A program made the translations under genes and the position numbers. A stretch of DNA of 64,000 bases, from positions 798,001 through 862,000 of the forward strand of contig JASJOG010000060.1 of the NCBI GenBank assembly GCA_030142905.1, written 5' to 3'. The first letter of the stretch is position 1, and every line of letters begins with the position of its first letter. Below the pieces are notes generated by a model, which saw nothing but the letters and a program-made list of their open reading frames with translations, ran no database searches and was not told where the DNA came from. Positions 41,805 to 53,673 of this stretch are shown here, in pieces. The DNA comes from Heliopora coerulea. Its lineage: Eukaryota > Cnidaria > Anthozoa > Scleralcyonacea > Helioporidae.

Positions 41805-42305
41805 TTATATGTAAAATGTAAAATCGCTGTATACCGTATTATCCTTCATAAGCCGAACAAAGCTACGATATCCATTGCGCTGCAAGTACGACACACTAAA
41901 AAGGTAAAGTCCATCAACTGGTGCAGTGAATTTTCCTGTCGAAGGGGTGTAAGCGCCTCCAATGTTGAAGGAAACGTCGTTGAATTTGATTGCACCGAGA
42001 GCGTAGTTAGATCCAATATTACCGCTAGTGAGGGTTGCTTGGAAGGCAGGATGGATCTGTGCATAGACATCGTAACCTTTGCCATGAAGGATAAAATCTC
42101 GCATTCCTTGCCCAAATTTCAGACTTATTCTGGATTTAAGTCCAGAGACTAAGCGCTTGGTAATCTTTGAATCTTCCTGTGGAGAAATAACCACCTTTTC
42201 TAGCTTAATGGAGATCGATTTAGGAAGGTTCTTGCTTGAAGTAAGGCCAGGTGCAGCAGAAAGCACGAGAAATAAACCAAACCATGATAATCCAACGAAT
42301 GCCAT
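41805..42305 (-). pseudogene. Secreted C1q-domain protein, C-terminally truncated ORF
   Basis: ATG 42305 begins a signal peptide (MAFVGLSWFGLFLVLSAAPG, residues 1-24) followed by about 70 residues of linker and a C1q domain from about residue 90 (FQATLTSGNIGS, AIKFNDVSFNIGGAYTPSTG, KFTAPVDGLYLFSVSYLQ). The frame ends at residue 166 (TVYSDFTFYI), about 45-50 residues short of a complete C1q jelly roll, where AT-rich sequence repeating TATGTAAAATGTAAAATC begins. C1q-domain proteins are secreted lectin-like or innate recognition proteins, abundant in invertebrates. The missing final beta strands suggest a non-functional copy; a further 3' exon is possible but C1q domains are usually in one exon. 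It lies between the two halves of a Harbinger transposase. Confidence 0.72.
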
Positions 42306-42319
42306 GCTGTAGTCTATCT

Positions 42320-42740
42320 TCTATTCTACTTCTTCGAGTAGTTGTTTCAAAATCTGCAACTTTTCTTTGCATGCTCTCTTTATCAACAGGCAAGTGAAGT
42401 AATTTGGGCCACATATGATTGGTAATTGCTCAACAGACTTACTCAAATATTATAACAAATATTATAACAAATATTACTGACCCAACAATGTTAGATGTAA
42501 CATCGAATGCACAGGGAGTCATGTTTAGTGTCATGGGTAGTTTCTTTTCTGGGGGTATAGCTCGATAGTTTTGAAGAAGAGAACTCGAAGTAATATGTGG
42601 TCGTATCTCACCCAATAGCCCACAAAAACATTCTCGTGACATACAAAAAATTTTGTCCAATTATGGGCTGGAAGAAGTCCGTTTATTAAGTTTAACCACC
42701 ATTGTTCATCACGTCCTGGTACAATCCGACAACTTCGTTT
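42320..42740 (-). pseudogene. Harbinger-type transposase N-terminal fragment
   Basis: Minus-strand pieces in shifting frames read GRDEQWWLNLINGLLPAHNW, FCMSRECFCGLLGEIRPHIT, PEKKLPMTLN and PKLLHLPVDKESMQRKVADF. This is the order seen in HARBI1/Harbinger transposases upstream of the DGTHI block. The C1q ORF begins right after VADFETT. Confidence 0.65.
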
Positions 42741-43674
42741 TCTTCTGCTTAGTCGTCTCTACTTTTCTCTTTTTTAATTTCCATTAGTAAAGATTTCGTT
42801 TTATTAAAAGTAGTGCACAGATATACTCATTCATCTTCTTTGCGTACGTCTGCCAAGCTGGTATAATATTGTGGAACCGTGAAGAAAGTGCTAGTATACC
42901 AAGCAAGCTTACTATGACTAGAAATATGCTTTTTTGCTGATAAGGTGCCATTTTAAACTATTTCCCCGCGAAAAACCTGAAGACTAAAAGCCACGTGATT
43001 AGATTTCTCGGCCCCGGTTATCGAAATTATTTTCTCATATGATCAAAAAGAAATCGTCAGCCCGGTTAACCAAACCAGCCTGGCTAGCTGGGCTGGCTCG
43101 CTCCACATGGTCAGCCCCTAAATAATCAGAAATTCGGGTTATATAATTCTGGTTAACGAACCCACGGGAGTTCACCACTTCCTTGCAAGTCAAGTAAGTC
43201 CAACAGAACACGTTTTCCTACGGAATTTGATCGCAACGTCAACAAATTAAATGAACATGAAAAAACATAGATTTAACAATAGACAACTTTTTATGCATTT
43301 TGTGAGTTGTACAATTTATTCCAACACGTCAAACTGCCTTCGAATGGACAGGTTGGAGGTTGTAACGACTTTGAACTTTGTGTTAGTTTGTAATACTGCT
43401 ATCTTGACAAATCCAAAACAAAACAGCCGTTCGTAAGGAAGCCGGAAGCTGAATGGCAAATTGGGAACGAATGGAAGCAAGTGCTTAAGTAATGAAGACC
43501 GCGAATCCTTCAGCGACCAACTCGAAGCCGAAGTACGCTATTCAGAAGAATTCAAGATCATGAAAAGAAGCCTCTCGATTTCCGGATAAAATTTCTGAAA
43601 TGTTTTAAAGAAAAGTAGGTTATTGGAATCCAGCGAGTTATGCTGATATATCTGTATGCAACTCTTTTTCCTTT
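42741..43674. other. No gene recognised; possible small GGGGC-ended repeat
   Basis: About 43010-43122 contains GGCCCCGG and CAGCCCCTAA with CAGCCCGG/GCTGGGCTGG palindromes, reminiscent of the MITE at 17184-17510. Ends do not pair cleanly. Confidence 0.35.
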
Positions 43675-43709
43675 AGGGGTCATCCATAATTATCAACATT
43701 TTCAAAAGC
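43675..43709 (+). repeat. Left 35-bp terminal inverted repeat
   Basis: Exact inverse of 54081-54115; begins AGGGGTCATCC. Confidence 0.85.
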
Positions 43710-43966
43710 ATATAAACCGTACGCTGGGGGGAGGGGGTTAATGACCCATGCACGTTTTTCAAAAGATGATAAATGTCGATGATGAATTCTATTGAATGTA
43801 CAGTGCTTCCACTTGCAGGGATTTTGGAAAGGAAAATATCCTTCACAAAAGGAAATTGAGATCGTGGAAAGAATTTCCATTAGACGGTTGTAGAAGCGCT
43901 GGCAAACAGTGCTCTAGTCCAGTCCTAGGCCCTCTTTCCCAAACAGTGCTTCATTCATAAACAACA

Positions 43967-44300
43967 ATGGCGGCCGACAATAGCTCACTCAACCACGAAA
44001 CAACGGAAACACTTCGCAAATTCTTGGTCAAGAGGCCAGACGTTGCGCATAAGACCCCCAACCAATGACTATCAGATGTTTATCAATGCCTTTGTGTTCA
44101 CAAATAGCAATCTTAAGAGGCAGGACGCTGTAAAGAAAAGGCAAGAACTCTAGCGGAAATGATCTACTAGTTATGGCATACTGTGTCTGGTAGCGCGCGT
44201 GGTGTTTGAACAAGCCGTACAAAAAATGAAGAAATTCCGTAGCGGACGGGCTGGTACACAAAATGCCTTTCTCAAACCTGTCCAAAATGTAAGAATACTT
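43967..44300 (+). pseudogene. Possible first coding segment of the interrupted transposon
   Basis: An ATG at 43967 in AACAATGGCGGCC context opens MAADNSSLNHETTETLRKFL, VKRPDVAHKTPNQ and a stop. Traces of coding sequence in other frames follow (AGRCKEKARTLAEMIY). Weak support; function unknown. Confidence 0.3.
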
Positions 44301-44975
44301 TTATTGTTTCATCGTAGCTCATGGTTAGGCTTGAATATCTTAGTTTAGAGGCTACCAAAATCATTTACAGCTTCATCATATTGTTTTGTGCACACCATGC
44401 ATGTCATGTACACTAGGCCTAGTCCATTGTAAATTTTGTATATTGTTAAGGTTTGAGATGGGTATTGGCTTGGACTGTTGAGCTTGGGCAGCCAATTATA
44501 CCTGGAAACAAATTTATTTGAGTCAGGATGGAAACTTTTTAGTTGCAAGATAGCTTCTTGAAATTTCTTGTGAATGCAATATACTGAACTGTCACTTTGT
44601 TTTCGCAGGAAACATCAGAATCAAGTTGACCAACAAGTACTGCTGCCAATGCACCTAGCACAGAAAATTCAGCTCCAGTAGTGGAAATGAGAATCCTTAA
44701 GCAAAGTTCAACAACAGCGGCTGCTACATCAGGTATGATGAATATGAAAATTTGTTTTTGTTTAATTTTCAGCCTGAAGTGCTCGACGTACTTTTATATG
44801 GAAAGTACATCCATCACACATAGGCCTATAGGGTAGCAATGGTGTTCCTCCAAAATAGTTTGTCCTGGCATTTCCTTTTCGTCTGTGTCAGGTTTAGATT
44901 GGGTTCAATTTGATCTTGCTCCACATCCTGAATTTCATGAAATTAATTTCTGTGATCTTTTTCATTTCAGGAATA

Positions 44976-46350
44976 AATACCAAAGACCATATTGAAGAAA
45001 ACCAGTACAGAGCTGTGGTACACCTGTGCCTTGAACTGAAAATCAGCTGCTCGAAGCTACTGACTCCCGATGTCCGAAGTCAGCGAGAGTTTAAGACAGC
45101 TGTGGCCAATGTAGCAGCATCCCCCAAAGAGCACCACAAATTTAAAAAACTTTGGATGATCAACAATCATTCGTAAAAAAGGAGTCAAAAGTTTTTGTAG
45201 CAGTGTCAACAGCTGAAAGATTTCTCTTGAAATTGAAAAATTCTTGGGTTGAACATTCGAATATCGAAGTGACTGCAATAAATCTAGCTATTCAGTTGTA
45301 ATCATGCCAAGAGAAACTTTCAAAACTGCTTCAAATGCTACCTATTTTGTTTAATGCCAAAGATGCCTCGAAAATGCAATACCATAGCTGCAATCTTGTG
45401 TATGTGCACATAAACAAAGGAAGTTCAACAAGCTGAGTTGTGGAAAGGAGTATACCCTAGTGTCTAGTCATACTTTGGGGTTGAGTTGGGATAGCGCCCT
45501 TGAAAGTATTCAGGAGATGGCATTAAATAACGGTGCCACTACCAATACTGCAAAGTTTTCTCCATTGAATTTAGAACAACTGCAGTTCTTTCCCAACTTA
45601 AGGGACAAATGTTATCATGAGGGACTGATTTGTATTCCAGATTTTTTGAGTGCAATGGAATATGACACTCCAGAAGGTGAAACGTCTCAGCTACAGGCCA
45701 CTGTGTATCAACTTGTCGAAGATTTCCCTCTTTTGTGTGTTGCGAAGGATGAACACTTTGTTCTGCTTGACTATGCTGAGATTGTTTTCAATCCAGGACT
45801 TGTGAGTGAGGTGTTGACACTATAACAAAACCAGTCTGTGGCTAGTGACAATGAGCCACATACCCATTCACAGACAAAAGAAGGCATGATGTTCTTTAAG
45901 AAACTTGGCCTTACGTCCATGCAGCAAAAATATCCGAAACTTCTCACTACCGCGATGGAACTTACAAAGCTGCATGGCTTTCCTGCCCATGCTTGACACA
46001 GTACAGCGACATCTACGTCTTGTGGTGTACGCCTAGAGGATATACGACAGCATTTCATGCAGAACGTTGAGGATCTAACTACGATTTCCAAGTCGAAGGT
46101 GTAGAACCTACTGAAGCCAAGTCGTTCCAACACTGCACAGGTCGCCAGACATAAGGATGCCCTTGATGTCAGATTTGGTGTCAATGGCCTGTGACATTCG
46201 CAAGGAAAACATAAATGCCCATGAATATTTTACCACAGTTGAATACATACACCAGATGTGTACAGAATATCCCCATGAATGCACTGCTTTCTCGTGCGAT
46301 AGCAAAGCTAAGGTCTATATCGTGAGGCAGGCTGTTTCAAGGTATCACCT
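44976..46350 (+). pseudogene. Transposon protein, 5' part, broken
   Basis: A plus-strand exon-like segment opens after TTTTCATTTCAG at about 44970 (INTKDHIEENQYRAVVHLCL, FKTAVANVAASPKEHHKFKK) and stops at 45176. A second open segment at 45460-45825 reads LSWDSALESIQEMALNNGAT, CYHEGLICIPDFLSAMEYDT, then after a stop KKLGLTSMQQKYPKLLTTAM, and near 46185-46330 in another frame ENINAHEYFTTVEYIHQMCT, FSCDSKAKVYI, RQAVSRYH. The last part resembles a catalytic block of transposase-like proteins common in cnidarian genomes (a SCDSKAKV-type motif). Several frameshifts and stops are present. The PLE insertion breaks the frame right after AVSRYHLY. Confidence 0.5.
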
Positions 46351-46362
46351 TTATTTGATGGT

Positions 46363-47735
46363 TTATTTTATGATCAAGTTGACGGAGTAGCTATGGGTTC
46401 TCCCTTAGCGCCAGTACTAGCCAACTTCTTCATTGGTTACCATGAGAAACTGGTTAGAAAATTACGACGGAGCCAGTGTTTTATTTGCTGTAGATATGTT
46501 GACGACAAATTTTGCGTATTTCACAATGAGAACGACACGACGATATTTCTCAATTATTTAAACCGTCAACATGTTTACATCAAACATACTTTTGAAAAGG
46601 AGAAAAATGGTAAACTTCCATTCTTAGGTGTTTTAGTAACCACATCAACAAACACCTGCACTACAACTACTTTTCACAAAAAAACATACACCGGTCTGCT
46701 CATGAATTTTTTGAGTTTCTCGCCCAGGAATTATAAGATAGGACTGATAAAAACTCTAATTGATAGGACCCGTAAAATAAATAACACAGAAACCGGCTTC
46801 GAAGAAGACCTCAACAAACTTATTCTCACTCTCAAACGTAACTCATTTCCTTTCCACATAATAAACAAAGTCATCAGTAAATACAATGAAGAACCAAGCT
46901 ATTCTGACCAAACAAAACACACAGAAGATAACAAAGGAAATACCCGCTACTTTAAACTACCATACACCGGCTTTTACTCAAAAAAAACACAATGCAAACT
47001 GAAGTCACTTATACAACGGTTATGCACCGACTTAGAGATCACACTTGTTTTTTCATCATACAAAATTAAGAATCTTTTTACTTTTAAAGACCCGATTCCT
47101 GGAGAGCTTAAATCTCATGTGGTATACCAGTTTACTTGAGCGGGATGTAATTCCCGTTACATTGGCGAAACCACACGTCATGTCACCACTCGGATTAATG
47201 AGTACACGCAAATCGACAAACATTCCCACATATCCAAACACCTTCAAAAATCCTCTGCTTGCAAACGTCAGTATAATTCCTCATGTTTAAAATCATAGAC
47301 TCCGATAAATCTGTCCTTTCTCTTAAACTCAAAGAAGCGCTACATATTAAGAAACTCAAACCCGAACTTAATGTTCAAGTCCATCATATTAACACCATGT
47401 TTAGCTTATAATTCTAACATACATATATATAAATCTTTTTTTTTTCATTCTTCTTCTTAACTGTTCTTGTCCACCCCACACTTCATTAACAATTTTACAT
47501 CTTACTTTCAACGCCTACCACCTCCATTAATTAGTCGCACCTTTGCAACTTAATTATTCATTCTGACACACATGTGTGAGAATTTCTATTAGATGAGTCA
47601 TACACTTGTAATGTTTATCAGGTCGCATATAAATATCGTTTGTAAATAACCTGTTATCATTTGCACTGAAGATGGCATGAGTTTTTCCAAAAACGTCTGT
47701 AATAAAGACGTTTGTCGTTTACTTGAAGTTTATAG
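46363..47735 (+). mobile_element. Penelope-like element, 5'-truncated, RT to GIY-YIG
   Basis: From about 46363 the plus strand reads DGVAMGSPLAPVLANFFIGY, CRYVDDKFCVFHNEND, KLPFLGVLVTTSTN, TYTGLLMNFLSFSP, GLIKTLIDRTRKINNTETGF and a linker to KSHVVYQFT, where TGA at 47137 replaces the expected Trp. It then continues in frame AGCNSRYIGETTRHVTTRIN (GIY-YIG). A 1-nt frameshift near 47290 leads to the C-terminal LKLKEALHIKKLKPELNVQV and a stop near 47411. YVDD is intact. The 3' end shares ACTGAAGATGGCAT with the PLE at 27.3-28.6 kb. The element starts inside the RT, so it is 5'-truncated. Confidence 0.83.
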
Positions 47736-47882
47736 TACCACTTGTGCTTTTACGATCTTATGGAAAAATTAAAAAGGAAAGAACAATTTTCGGGAATGCC
47801 CTTGACATCCTCCACTCATAATAGGATGGCAAAGTTCATGACGATTTTAAAGTCACATCTGTTGTTGTCACTTTTTAATTTA

Positions 47883-48015
47883 ACTCTGGTTAACGTCAGA
47901 CGACATTTTACTCTGGTTAATGTCAGACAGTTTTACTTTGGTTAACGTCAGACAATTTTACTCTGGTTAACGTCAGACAATTTTACTCTGGTTAACGTCA
48001 GACAATTTTTCTCTG
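47883..48015 (+). repeat. Minisatellite, five 25-27-bp units, LINE 5' region
   Basis: Units near ACTCTGGTTAACGTCAGACA plus TTTT repeat five times head to tail, with a partial sixth, ending 45 bp before the ORF1 ATG at 48059. The placement resembles promoter monomers of LINE 5' UTRs. Confidence 0.8.
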
Positions 48016-48058
48016 GTTCATCCGCATTGATTGTGCTGTTTGGTTCTCTGACGTTTGG

Positions 48059-49801
48059 ATGGAAGTCAACGACAATATTGCTAAATACCTTTCTATTACG
48101 GATAAAGGGAGATTTAATAGGCATGGGTCTTTTGAAAATCTTCAGATTTTCATGAACGACTTGCTTGAAGTACGAACTGCTTGGTCAACACCTGGAGGTG
48201 ATTGTAGATTACTTGAGATTGACAACGTGGTTGTGAGATGGTATTCAAACAACAATTCCTTAACAATAAATGGAACTGAAAGTGAGGATCTTAAATCGCA
48301 ACTAAGAACTATTGTTAATCTAATGAAAGAGCGAAGACCTATTGGTCACGGCATGGTTGTCGACCATGTTATTGATGCAAAGATAAACGAGAAATGCGCC
48401 ACAGAAAGCATTGTAAGTATTGACGATTGTAAAAATGATAACGCCAGCAGTACCCTAATATCTGAAATGATTCATGAAAGCATGGTCAAACTGGAAGAAA
48501 GACTTGAACATAATTTTAAGGAACTAGTGAATAATATCCACCAGACATTAGTTAGTGATATTGTCAGCGAAGTATCAAATAAAGTAGCACAATTAAATGA
48601 CCATGGAGAATTTCTTAAGTGTGAGAATTCTAGCCTAAAGGAAATCGTTACAGAGCTGAAGGAACGGGTAAATCACTACAAGTTGATAACATCAGACTTG
48701 AATTCGAAAAATAAAGATTTAGAGGATGAGAAAAAGAGTTTAATAACTGTTATTAAGATTCTACAACACGATCAAGAGCAGGAAAATAAACAAAATCCAT
48801 GGAATGTTCCAAACAAAAGGAAAACAACCCGAGACAAATTAGATCGTAGCAACAATGGTGAAGCAATCATCACAAACAATCGATTTGACAGCTTGCTTAA
48901 TGCAAATGATATGACATTAACTTCTGAATTGAATGTAATTCAGTGCAGGAAACAAATCGTGTAAGATTGCGGTACTCAAGTGACCGCGGGTGAAAGTTCT
49001 CCTTTTGTTAAACAAACACAAGAAGGAACCTCTGAAGAGCCCCATTATGATGATCATGAATTAATTGATGAACATAATAATTATGTTTGTGAGGGAGAAA
49101 CTAAAGACAAAAGTCAAATTGATGGTATCCCAATCCAGTCTCTCCGGAAAGAAGGAAATTGCAATACACATGATGTTGAGAACGCTCAAAAGCAAGGTAA
49201 TCATGTAAAAAGGCTCCAAGGTATGAAAACAGTTTTAATTGGTGATTCTATGATTAAGTAAATTGACGTTAATAAACTGTCTAGAAAGTCCGTTCATAAG
49301 ATATGCATGCCTGGAGCCAAAATTGAAGAGATCAAAAACAGTTTAGAATTAGCTTTACAAAAGAAATCGTTTGATCAAGTAATAATACATGCAGGAACTA
49401 ACAATTTATCAAATACTCGGACAAATCAAATTGCTACTGGAGTCTTCGACTTGGCAAAAACGGCAATTAAGACGAACCCCGACATTAGAGGATCTATTTC
49501 GAGTCTAATTGTGACTAGAAATGCCGATCAATCTGGAAAAATTCGATATATTAATAACATTCTGAAATCAACGTGTGATGACAAAGGATGGCTTTATATA
49601 GATAACTCACATATCAGAGTGGAGCACTTGAAATATAATAGTATCCACTTAAACAAAGTGGGAGTTAAACTTTTAGCATCTAACTTTATTAGACAGGCTC
49701 TGAGACCACTTAATGGATCGAAGGGTTCTACAACTGTAAGTTTTCCCAAACCAGTTTGGGAGCTTGCAAAAGCTCTGAACAGAATATCGCAACTAACTTA
49801 A
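48059..49801 (+). pseudogene. CR1-like LINE ORF1 with coiled coil and SGNH esterase domain
   Basis: One plus-strand frame from ATG 48059 to the stop at 49799, broken by two TAA codons (48962 and 49259). The N-terminal part (residues 1-300) is charged, with a Lys/Glu-rich helical stretch (FLKCENSSLKEIVTELKERV, KNKDLEDEKKSLITVIKIL) likely to form a coiled coil. The C-terminal part is a GDSL/SGNH hydrolase: TVLIGDSMIK (nucleophile Ser), MPGAKIEEI, IIHAGTNNLSNT (block III Asn) and SIHLNKVGVKLL (block V His). Esterase-type ORF1 proteins are known in CR1-clade LINEs and thought to bind membranes or lipids. The second stop sits right after the GDS block. Confidence 0.8.
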
Positions 49802-52800
49802 ATATTGTTGAAGCTCCTACCACTAATAGTTCATGTATTTTACCCAGTGGATCTACAGATGTTGTCTCGGTAAAAAATATTTTAAATCATATAGAAACCA
49901 AAATCTCCGATTGTGGTGATGATAAATCTGATTCCCTAAATTGCAATACCATTTCAATGGAAGCTTTTTCCACAAACAAAATATCAACTGCGGAGGCCAC
50001 TAACTGTTTGCCTGCCTCTGGGTTTGGGAGATTAACATTCAATAGAGAAGGTTTACTAGTTAAAATTTCTAAAAATAACGGTTTTAAGATTGCAGCTTTG
50101 AATATTAATAGTTTACCAGCTCATATAGATGAACTAAGAGCATATATTATCACAGGTTCTATAGATATTCTTGCCCTAAATGAAACTAAACTTGATCAAT
50201 CAATCCCAGATACATTAGTGTCGATTCCTGGATATACCCTTGAACGACATGGTAGAAATAGACATGGTGGCGGGGTTGCACTTGACATTAGAAATGTTAT
50301 TAATTATGAACGGATGTACGAGATTAAGCAGGATCCATTAGAATGGCTTTGTATCGAAGTAACTAAACCAAAAACTAAGCCATTTATTGTCGGCACATGG
50401 TACAGGCCACCAACCTCTGATAATACAGTTATGAATTCTTTTGTGCAACTAATTAAAAAGCTTGAAGCATATCAATTGGAGGTTAATATTATTGGTGATT
50501 TTAATTGTGATGTAGGTGCACCTTCCCTTAACTCTCATACAAAGAACTTTTTTGATCTGTGTAATCTATATTAATATCACCAAATTATAAATGAACCAAC
50601 AAGAATAACAAGAACTACATCCACTATTATTGATTTACTTATTACAAATAACCCGACCTTGTTTAAGAGTTCTGGGGTGTGCCACATTGGAATTAGTGAC
50701 CAATTCTTTATGGGATCCGTAAATTCAATATACCCAAAAGTCATCCAAAAATAATTAATAGCAGACAGTTTAGAAATTTCGATGGTAATGCTTTTAGATA
50801 TGACTTAGGTTTGGCTCCATGGCATAATATCATGCGATTGGATGACCCTAATGTTGCATAGAATGCCTGGAAAGCTATTTTTGTAAACATTGCGGATGTA
50901 CATGCCCCGAGACGGAATAGGAAAATTAGGAATAAAAATTCACCCTGCTTAACTCGTAATTTGAAGAGGTTGATGTTAGAAAGGGATAAGCTAAAGAGAA
51001 TTTCAGCTAGGTTTAAATCTGATGAAAATTGGGCAAGGTATAAAAGTGCTAGAAATAATGTTAACCAGTGCATTAAATCCGCCAAGATCTCATACTACCA
51101 AAACTATTTTAGAGATAACATTGGCGACATTAAAAACACCTGGAAAGGTGTGAATGAAATTATAGGCAAGGGCCCCAAAAATTGTGAAATATCTAATATT
51201 AAAATTGACGAAAGAGAATTTATCCATCGAAATGAAATCAGTAATGTTATTAATGAGCATTCCTGTAACATAGGTCCAAAATTAACAAAATCAGTACCAA
51301 AATCGAATACCTCGTATCTTGATTATATTACTCAAACAGAAACTAGTTTTTCACTCAACGAGACAAACGATTCTGTGGTATATGAATGGATACAATCGCT
51401 CCCTGTCAACAAGGCTACTGGCCTTGATGAGAGATCTTGTAGATTGCTGAAAGAAGCTGCTCAAATTGTTACTCCATCTCTAACTTTTATTATTAATTTG
51501 TCATTTAAATGTGGAATCTTTCCCATTGAATGGAAAGCTGCAAAGGTGTTGCCTGTTTATAAGGAAGGACCACAGTCAAATCCTGATAATTATCGACCAA
51601 TATCTGTCTTGCCAGTTATTAGTAAAATAATTGAAAAGATTGTATTTAATCAATTTTATGATTATCTGCTTAATAATAATTTACTGGTCCAAACACAGTA
51701 CGGATTTAAACCAAAGCATTCTACATTGACAACTCTTCTTTTATCAACAAATCATTGGCATCGAAATATTGATGAAGGCTTGCTAAATGGCGTTTTATTC
51801 TTGGATTTGAAAAAAGCCTTCGATACCGTTGATCATCATATACTTCTAGAAAAACTTAAATTGTATGGGGCTGATTCTAACTCACTTAAGTGGTTTAAAT
51901 CTTATTTATCTGATCGAAAGCAATGTACAAATGTAAATGGTACTTTATCTCACTTCCTACCCCTTGTAAAAGGGGTTCCTCAGGGTTCAGTTTTGGGACC
52001 CCTATTATTCTTAGTTTATATAAATGACCTTCAAACATGTGGCTGTGCATCATCTATGGACGGCAACTGCTAACAACCCTGAGGAGCTTGAAGTAATTTT
52101 AAATGATGATTTGATGTAATTGAAATAATTATAGCAAGCCAAAAAAGACTTGGAAGTCTTAATTATAATTTTAACATTAAAATCGATGATAAAACCATAG
52201 AAAGGAAATGCTCATATAAGTATCTGGGAGTAGAAATAGATGAAAACTTAAATTGGCATCCACTTATAGATGAAATAAGCAAAAAGGTGTCGGCAGGTCA
52301 TGGAGTTTTAAAACGAAATAGTAGTCTTGTTCCCCATCATACACTTATATTGATGCATAATGCACTAGTATTACCCTATCTAGACTATTGTAGTGAAGTT
52401 TGGGGTTGTCTGGGCAAAATTCATTCTGATAGACTCCAAAAGCTACAAAATAGAGCTGGAAGGATAATTACATCTTCTAATTATGATGTTACATCAGCTG
52501 ACATTCTGCAAACTCTTGGGTGGGATACCCTTGAACAGAGGCGTGCCAATCAATTGGCAGTAAGTGTATATAAAGCAATGAATAAGAGCTCAATTCAATC
52601 TTTGAAGCTACCTCTCAGATACATTCATATAATCTGAGGGGTAGCACTAGCAATATTTTTATACCTAGGTCTAAAATGGAAGCTGGCAAGCGATCTTTTG
52701 GCTACCGATGAGCTGTTTTGTGAAATGGTTAGAAATAAGCCGACCGTTCGGACATTTAGAACTCTTTATAGTAACCAGTAGGGCTGTTTTGGCGGTAGGA

Positions 52801-53057
52801 CTGTCTTGTTGGTAGGGGATTTATAATATATCTTAATAATAAGAATGATTTGTTTAATGATTATGATAAATATGTTATTGTTAATGGAAGAATGTTTGTG
52901 TATATATGTATGAAGTATTTGTTATTAGGCTTGTTTGTTTTTCTTTTAAATTGTATTATAGTACACGGCTTATTGGAAGAGCATTTTTAATGAAATAATA
53001 CTGTGTAATTTTTCTTAATTTTTTTAATAAAGCATTTTTGATTTGATTGATTGATTG
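49802..53057 (+). pseudogene. CR1-like LINE ORF2: endonuclease and RT, FADD region deleted
   Basis: Endonuclease blocks in one frame to 50574: IAALNINSLPAHIDELRAY, ILALNETKLD, RHGGGVALDIRN, VGTWYRPPTSDN, IIGDFNCDVG. A stop at 50572 and a frame change near 50740 lead to the RT frame (50961-52073): [60 protein letters not shown]. The following FADD segment is lost: sequence jumps from CASSM to NPEELEVILNDDLM with stops, then another gap to IIASQKRLGSLNYNFNIKID. The C-terminal block SYKYLGVEIDENLNWHPLID to RRANQLAVSVYKAM ends near 52637. The 3' end at 53040-53057 is a (GATT)n tail. Catalytically dead. Confidence 0.83.
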
Positions 53058-53673
53058 ATGGTGATACAGTGCCTAGGTACAAGGACTACTCAGAAGTCAA
53101 GGATATGCTGGCCTCTAGTCTACGAGCTATCAAGTCCAATCCAAGTCGGATGGAACTGCTGGAAGAATGGCGCTTTCTCGTCAAGCACATGGACAGGAGG
53201 TGGGGTATGGTGCGTTTCCGAAAGGGTGCCTGTGGTGATAATGAATGCAAATGCTTGGAAACTGGAAAAACAGGCTACTGAGGTGATGAAGATTCCATGC
53301 AGTGAATGGAATTCACCCCAGATCCAGGAAATCCGGGCCACTACAATATGTTTCGCCAGCAGGCAACATCACTTGTCTTCAGCACACCAGATGAACAATT
53401 GAAGGAAGTCTTAGAAGGTTGGTGATAGAGAGCTGCAGGAATTGCAAATATGTTTTCTCAAGTGAAGCAGACCGTAACAAACGCGTATTACTTGTCCATG
53501 GTAGAGTTCGTGCTATGGAGATTGCATCTGGTTCTGGTACAAATGTCACAAAGAAGACTCATAAATGTAGGGTTTGTGACCATGAGTTTCCAACCAGGTA
53601 CCAACTCCTTAAGCGTCAAGGTAATCAAGGACATAAGTCGAAGAGGGGCAGGCCATCTGCACGAAAGAACTAG
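53049..53673 (+). pseudogene. Transposon protein, 3' part with C2H2-like zinc finger
   Basis: Immediately after the LINE tail the plus strand reads DGDTVPRYKDYSEVKDMLAS, MELLEEWRFLVKHMDRRWGM, FRKGACGDNECKC and a stop. A later frame gives FTPDPGNPGHYNMFRQQAT, and 53419-53673 ends RKN at a stop. It contains KTHKCRVCDHEFPTRYQLLK, a C2H2-type finger core, and a basic tail KSKRGRP that looks like an AT-hook. It is taken as the continuation of the protein cut at about 46350. At least one stop and one frame change occur. Confidence 0.5.
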
